The notes under the pieces: model-generated | What the model was told of the DNA's origin: nothing | Seen by the model: the letters and a program-made list of their open reading frames with translations, nothing else | The model's database searches: none | Program-made: the position numbers and the translations under genes | Assembly: GCA_001579985.1 (NCBI GenBank) | Contig: LRSR01014671.1 | Span: 1 to 21,424, forward strand | DNA length: 21,424 nucleotides | Direction: 5' to 3' | From: Hypsibius dujardini | Lineage: Eukaryota > Tardigrada > Eutardigrada > Parachela > Hypsibiidae | Part shown: in pieces, positions 16,896-21,424 of the stretch | How the letters are laid out: every line of letters begins with the position of its first letter | How positions within the stretch are numbered: the first letter of the stretch is position 1

Positions 16896-18393
16896 ATGTC
16901 TATCGTGGAGCACTTTAACTTGTCACTTACGGGTAATAACACGGTCTTAACTGATCGCTACTGCATCACACCTTACAACGCGTCCACGCCGAAGGTCTCT
17001 AATCCCGATCCCGCCGTGATGGCGTGGAAATTCCTCACTGGAATTGTCTGCGCAATCGGTGTGTTCAGCAATCTCCTTGTCCTCATCATCCTGCTGAAAA
17101 CTCCAATACTGCGAAAAGGCGCAGGTCGATTAGTCGCACACCTTCTCATTTGCCATCTCGTCCTGTGTGCGGCCATCTTTCCCACCGTGCTCCACTACGT
17201 CGACAGGGCCTCGAACGCCGCCATAACTGGTGGGTCTACCCAAACATGTCTTTTTGAGGATCTAAAAACATTTTCGAGATCTTTCTCGGAACAAAATTCA
17301 CGACATTTTTTATCTACGAAAGATGCTCTTAAACGGTCAAAAAATTTGGCCCCGCCAATGATAAAGAAGTTGCGAATTTGTTCCCCAGTCGAAAAGAGAG
17401 CAAAGTAAATCCCATGGAGTACTAGGGGTAGCTGAAAAAACTAACATAGATTCAATTTTTTCTCTTTCATATTGTCAGGCATTCCCGTAGACTGTCAGGC
17501 CTGTCGTTACCGGCATCCCTTTCACGTGACCTTTAACGCCCTGGTCAACTGGAGCGAAGCCTTGCTAGCACTGAACCGTCTCACCGCCGTCTTGTTACCC
17601 TTCCACCATCGCAGCCTCTTACGCGGCGGAGTGGTACAGTACTTCGGGCTGACTCTTGTCTGGCTCAACGCTCTCTACTTTGGCGTGGCCATTTCCGGTT
17701 GGGAACACTTCGACCTGTATAAAATGACATCCATCGGGACGTGTGCAGCGGTCATTAAGACCGACACTTTGGTCTCTCTACTTTCCTTCAACTTTTACGG
17801 TCCGTTTGCTTTGATCACTGTCGCGGCCGTAGTCATCATCGGGAAGATGGTAATCTCCAAGCGAGCTCTTCGTTCGGGCAGGGTGGAGAGTTCTTTGAAG
17901 CCGGGCGAGGCCGTTGTTTCACCCGAAACTTCTCATCCGAACGCTGTAACGATGTCCAAACGACAGAAGCGAATTTCGCTGATGATGCTGGTTTGTTTCC
18001 TGTTCAATCTGATCAGTCAGCTGCCGCAGTGTCTGCTGACGCTGTTGGGCGTCTCATTCCGCTACCCTAAGGTCACGCTGTACATTTGGCTGCTAGCGCT
18101 TGTGCAGTACGCAGCGATACCGGTACGTACAACTAAGGGGAACGTTAATTGATTGATTGACGCAAGTTCATTGTGGAGGATGCTTCTGTCTTGGTGTAAC
18201 TTTTTTGCTCTGCCTGTCGTTGGATGTGTAGGTCATCTTTCTGACGGTTAACAAGGACTACCAGAGCAAGGCCAAGACCCTATACGTACTGCTCATGAAG
18301 CGGTCTGTCGGTGTTCGACACGTGCCGGACCAGGGCTCACGCTCCGTCAAATTTAGAGTGGGGAATCCATCCGCTTTAAACAGTGCAGTTTGA
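16896..18393 (+). CDS. Rhodopsin-like (class A) seven-helix receptor, copy 2
   Basis: Exons 16896-17229, 17479-18122 and 18232-18393 (stop TGA) give 379 residues, with the same two splice phases as copy 1. Differences from copy 1 are few and mostly conservative: KQF to EHF at the N-terminus, GVFSN for GVVSN, PFHHRSLLRGGVVQYF for PVCYRSLMRGMIQYS after helix 3, and a shortened GEAVV in loop 3. All structural landmarks (the paired cysteines, NRL, FNLISQLP, TPVIFLTVNKDY) are kept and no stop or frameshift interrupts the exons, so it looks functional. It is a tandem paralogue of copy 1 in the second duplication unit. The first intron, 249 bp, aligns with that of copy 1 except for an insertion near its 3' end. 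Confidence 0.88.
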
Positions 18394-18448
18394 GATGCAA
18401 ACCCGCTTGGTGCGGAATATTCTGATGCAGTTTGCTGGACATACTTAT

Positions 18449-18484
18449 AGACAGACATACGGGTAGGCAGGCAGGTAGGCAGAC

Positions 18485-18524
<40 letters not shown>

Positions 18525-18526
18525 GG

Positions 18527-18559
<33 letters not shown>
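18449..18559. repeat. CAGA tetranucleotide tract in GPCR copy 2 3' UTR
   Basis: About 110 bp, shorter than its copy 1 counterpart, with GGCAGGTAGG variants at the left end and one interruption (CGGGACAG). It ends at AATAAA 18560-18565. Confidence 0.93.
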
Positions 18560-18560
<1 letters not shown>

Positions 18561-18565
18561 ATAAA
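18560..18565 (+). promoter_or_regulatory. Polyadenylation signal AATAAA, GPCR copy 2
   Basis: Same position relative to the CAGA tract and the same following TATGGGTCCCCGAT as in copy 1. Confidence 0.6.
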
Positions 18566-18845
18566 TATGGGTCCCCGATTGCACTTATGGCATTTGATAA
18601 TTTCTGACAAAATATCTTGGGTTAGCACTGTCTAACATGCGTTCCAACAATGTGCACACCGATAAGGAAGGACTGGACTGATACCCGGCGAAATTTGTAT
18701 ACCCTTTGGGAAGGGTTTAGATTCAGCAGTGAAGAAGGTTCACAATGAACCGGTGCATATCATATCGTAAACATTGCATGCTTTTTCGGCTCAAATTTAC
18801 CATTTAAGCATCAAATAGAATTAGATCTTCTCCTAGCAAAGAGTC

Positions 18846-19324
18846 TTCTCCTAGCTTGTGTAAGATGACCTCCAACGTTTTCACTCTATAGTGAACCTTG
18901 AAAAAATAGCGCAAACTCTACTCACTATTGCGTAGAGTTGAATGTTCTTTTAATACAACTACATTAAAAGAGAAATTAAAATCTGGTTTTGTGTTTTCTC
19001 GATTTTAATTGGAGTAGTAAATTAAAAACTAATTCTTGTTGTGTAGGCACGTGTAATGCAAAAGAGACGTCCAGTGAGATGGTCGTCGTCTTACCGGCTT
19101 TCGCACCATCGGTCTGTCTCGAAAGTCCTCTACCACAATGTGAGGTGGATGAACCCAATGGGGAAACGACCTGTTCCTACAGTTCCTGGCCGGCAGATGC
19201 CCCGGACGATCCCTCATTCGATATTCTCCCAACCACGCAACATCTCACACTATGGAGCATCATTTTATTCCCGAATCGGGAAAACAACTACCGGCTTCCA
19301 ATTCCTATCCAAATGACCAAATGA
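18846..19324 (+). pseudogene. Truncated second copy of the LRR gene
   Basis: Unit 2 keeps the sequence before the LRR gene, but the signal-peptide exon is deleted: only a few bases before the donor (AGCTTGTGTAAG near 18852) remain. The second exon begins at 19047 after GTGTAG and aligns with unit 1 (TCNAKETSS, then CLESPLPQC, SWPADAPDDPSFD, PTTQHLTLWSI). It then loses alignment after NRENNYRLP and hits TGA at 19322-19324. The rest of exon 2 and all exons for the LRRs and the b561 domain are absent. It is a dead fragment of the duplicated gene; at most a short secreted-type peptide could be read, without a signal peptide. Confidence 0.82.
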
Positions 19325-19430
19325 GACAAGAAATATATCACACATGTGAAATTGAGTGGAGCACGTCTTGGGTTTATGAGATTCGGAAATCAGATAAGGC
19401 GCCCTGTACAAGTGTGAATATGAGTCACTG
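19325..19430. other. Unassigned stretch between LRR remnant and LTR
   Basis: It has no counterpart in unit 1. No gene or repeat was recognised. Confidence 0.4.
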
Positions 19431-19708
19431 TGTTGGACACGCCCAACAAGTCCTCATATCCAATCATGATAGTTCTTTAACTCACGAGTATCATACTTAG
19501 TATGTAACTCTGTCCACTCTATTAACCCTATTCTGATGTATGTGCCATTTACCTTCATTTCTATAGTTAAAACTTTACTATATAATAATGTGTTTTATTA
19601 TTTCTACAGTCAGTTCTACTTCCTCTTTCCTTTCTTTCAGTTTATTTCTCTAACAGTCTTTACTATCAGTCTAATAAACTTGTTAACTTACGGTTGGTAG
19701 ACCTAACA
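19431..19708 (-). mobile_element. Solo-LTR-like element, reverse orientation
   Basis: Read on the minus strand it begins TGTTAGGTCTACC and ends GTGTCCAACA, 278 bp, related to 9688-10000. ACTG flanks both ends (19427-19430 and 19709-19712), a possible 4 bp target duplication. It sits where unit 2 loses the rest of LRR exon 2. Confidence 0.65.
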
Positions 19709-19935
19709 ACTGACTCGACTCGTGCGTATCCTACGTACGTGCAGAGGGTGCGCCAGCAAAGTGCCGACAGAGTCTTTAAAACAACAACAACAAAACAGAA
19801 TATCGCGACCACTTATCTTTCATTTTTCAGATCAGGAAGTAATTCAAATTTGCTGAAGTCGAGTTGTGAAAGTAATCTCATACTTATCCGGAAAGAATTA
19901 ATTTGAAATGGTCTGAGTGGCGTTTTTACTAGGGA
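19709..19935 (+). repeat. Remnant of duplicated LRR-gene intron
   Basis: 19722-19750 matches 7876-7905 (CGTATCCTACGTACGT, then AGAGGGTGC) and 19751-19930 matches 8608-8795 (AGCAAAGTGC, AAAACAACAACAACAAAAC, AATGGTCTGA). About 700 bp of the unit 1 intron lying between these pieces is missing here. Confidence 0.8.
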
Positions 19936-19954
19936 CGAATGACGAAAAGGCACA

Positions 19955-20082
19955 TTTTGATTTGATTTGATTCTGAAAGTCATTTGATCATTTGATTTCT
20001 TATCACTCCTTTTTCCCATGGAACGAAAAACCAAACTTGATTTGGTTTGATTTGAATTCGACATTTGACATTTGATGCCATA
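19955..20082. repeat. TTTGAT-rich low-complexity stretch
   Basis: TTTGATTTGATTTGATT and related ATTTGA units recur irregularly. No gene is seen. Confidence 0.7.
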
Positions 20083-20086
20083 CCAG

Positions 20087-20255
20087 GCAAACGCTTTGGG
20101 TTGAATCACTACATGGGTTGAATCAGTCGGGTGGCGGAGGGCGCCGCAGGCGGTGTGTGTGAAGCTGAATGAGTGTTGTTTACAATTTACACTCGTGGCG
20201 CCCTCCGCCACCCGACTGATTCAACCCATGTAGTGATTCAACCCAAAGCGTTTGC
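20087..20255. repeat. Palindrome with two identical 59 bp arms
   Basis: 20087-20145 and 20197-20255 are exact reverse complements, separated by 51 bp. Each arm contains GGGTTGAATCA twice with different spacing and ends in GGCGGAGGGCGCC. No target duplication is seen at its edges, so a foldback or MITE origin is likely but unproven. Confidence 0.93.
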
Positions 20256-20565
20256 AAAAAACTGGAACTGGAACATTTCCCCACCGATTTCCCGATGCAC
20301 GGTCATCATATTGACTGCGTTAGAAAATGGCGGCCACCACCGCCTCACTGCTTCCACAGGCGTTGCACGTGGCTGCGTGGCTGTTTTTTAACTTCCCACG
20401 ACACGGGTACCTAGCAGGGTTGACTCTTGACCAGTCGTGTCTCGCCCGACGTACACGATCAAACAGAACGGATATCTGTCAAAATAGATTTTCGTGCCAT
20501 CATTAATTCGTTCATCTGCATTTTACCTCAAATCGGTGGCGAGATATCTTTGCTATTACAATCTG
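20256..20565. other. Spacer before the third GPCR copy
   Basis: A 59-codon frame at 20327-20506 starts MAATTASLLPQALHVAAWLF and stops without a recognisable domain; it could be an unrelated exon or chance. No match to the GPCR first exon or its upstream flank is found here. Confidence 0.4.
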
Positions 20566-21291
20566 ATCCACCGCAGCCTCATGCGCGGAATGGTCCAGTA
20601 TTCCGGCTTGACTCATCTGGCACAACGCTCTCTATTTTGGCGTTGCCATTTCCGGTTGGGAACACTTCGACCTGTACAAAATGACATCCATCGGGACGTG
20701 TGCAGCGGTCATTAAGACCGACACTTTGGTCTCTCTACTTTCCTTTAACTTTTACGGTCCGTTTGCCTTAACCACCGTCGCGGCCGTGGTCATCATCGGA
20801 AAGATTGTCATGTCGAAGCGAGCTCTCCGTTCCGGCAGGGTGGAGAGCTCCTTGAAGCAGGGCGAGGTCTTGGCAGTTGTTGCTCAGGTTGTTTCACGCG
20901 AAACTTCTCATTCGAACGCTGTAACAATGTCCAAACGACAGAAGCGAATTTCGTTGATGATGCTGGTGTGTTTCCTGTTCAATCTGATCAGTCAGCTACC
21001 ACAGGGTCTGCTGACGCTGTTGGGCGTCTCATTCCGCTACCCGAAGGTCATGCTGTTCATTTGGCTGCTAGCGCTCGTGCAGTACGTAGCGACACCGGTA
21101 CGTACAACTACGGACACGTTGATATGGGGAGGATGCTTCCGCCGTGGTGTGACTGTTTGCTCTGCCTGTCGTTCGATGTGTAGGTCATCTTTCTGACGGT
21201 TAACAAGGACTACCAGAGCAAGGCCAAGATCTTATATGCACTGCTCATGAAGCGGTCTGTCGGTGTTCGACACTTGCCAGACCACGGCTAA
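20566..21291 (+). pseudogene. Rhodopsin-like receptor, copy 3 (5'-truncated, frameshifted)
   Basis: Homology begins abruptly at the loop after helix 3 (RSLMRGM) inside the middle exon; the first exon and the DRY-equivalent region are absent. A 2 bp deletion near 20613-20622 relative to the other copies throws the frame, so the upstream reading ends at 20713. The correct frame is open from about 20630 to the donor at 21098, and the last exon runs from 21184. That exon ends early at TAA 21289-21291 (after RHLPDHG), lacking the last ~18 residues of copies 1 and 2. It keeps helices 5-7, the poorly conserved loop 3 has an AQVV insertion, and the splice sites are intact. It is closer to copy 1 than copy 2 around LMRGM. 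Confidence 0.88.
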
Positions 21292-21349
21292 TGCTCCGTC
21301 AAATTCAGAGTGGGGAACCCATCCACTTTAGACAGTACATACTTATAGA

Positions 21350-21424
21350 CATACCGGTAGGCAGGCAGGCAGGCAGGCAGACAAACAAATAGACAGAGAG
21401 ACAGACAGACAGACAGACAGACAG
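21350..21424. repeat. CAGA tetranucleotide tract after GPCR copy 3
   Basis: GGCA and CAGA units run into the right edge of the window, at the place equivalent to the 3' UTR tracts of copies 1 and 2; its full length cannot be seen. Confidence 0.9.

Larger units (their letters stand above)
15960..19320 (+). repeat. Second unit of the GPCR-LRR segmental duplication
   Basis: It is collinear with 3799-7480: upstream block, GPCR with both introns, CAGA tract, poly(A) signal, spacer, LRR intron 1 and the start of LRR exon 2. Differences are the arrays present only in unit 1 and the loss of LRR exon 1 here. Exon identity is high by eye, pointing to a fairly recent tandem event. Confidence 0.88.

Noticed and set aside
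1-21424. CRISPR array, tRNA or rRNA genes, bacterial transfer
   Set aside because: Repeats are contiguous without unique spacers, no cloverleaf or rRNA signature was seen, and recognised genes have introns and animal domains.

Overview
The window is nuclear DNA of an invertebrate animal. Genes are split by GT-AG introns, an actin-regulator gene of animals (MIG-10/RIAM/lamellipodin family) is present, and a lineage-specific rhodopsin-like receptor occurs in tandem copies. An ecdysozoan such as a tardigrade would fit the short introns and the divergent receptors, but this is a low-confidence guess. All genes supported here lie on the + strand. Layout: 349-2736 is the 3' part of an MRL-family adaptor gene (RA tail, PH domain, long proline-rich tail) whose 5' exons lie left of the window. 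3119-3510 holds three copies of a ~130 bp tandem repeat. From about 3799 a segmental duplication begins, made of an upstream block, a three-exon GPCR gene (4992-6448) and then an eight-exon leucine-rich-repeat gene (7042-14469). A second unit starts near 15960 with an intact GPCR (16896-18393), but its LRR gene survives only as a fragment (18846-19324 plus a piece of intron). A third, 5'-truncated and frameshifted GPCR (20566-21291) runs toward the right edge. The most notable object is the LRR gene. I reconstructed eight exons (58, 623, 370, 398, 241, 141, 35 and 105 bp; 1971 bp, 656 residues) whose splice phases agree at every junction. It encodes a signal peptide, an LRR ectodomain, a Ser/Thr/Pro stalk and a complete six-helix cytochrome b561 domain of the FRRS1/SDR2 (ferric-chelate reductase) type. 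Relatives of this b561 type normally carry Reeler and/or DOMON domains in front; here an LRR ectodomain takes their place. One of the four expected haem-ligand histidines is a threonine (T444), while the other three (H485, H515, H552) are present. The rest is repeat-rich: TCTG/CAGA tetranucleotide tracts in introns and GPCR 3' UTRs, minisatellites of 16, 21 and 24 bp, two related solo-LTR-like elements in opposite orientation, a Tigger/pogo-like DNA transposon with 30 bp terminal repeats inside a 3.2 kb intron, a smaller MITE-like element, and a palindrome with two identical 59 bp arms. No RNA gene, CRISPR array or prokaryotic gene was seen. All exon boundaries are inferred from consensus splice sites, reading frame and copy-to-copy comparison by eye.
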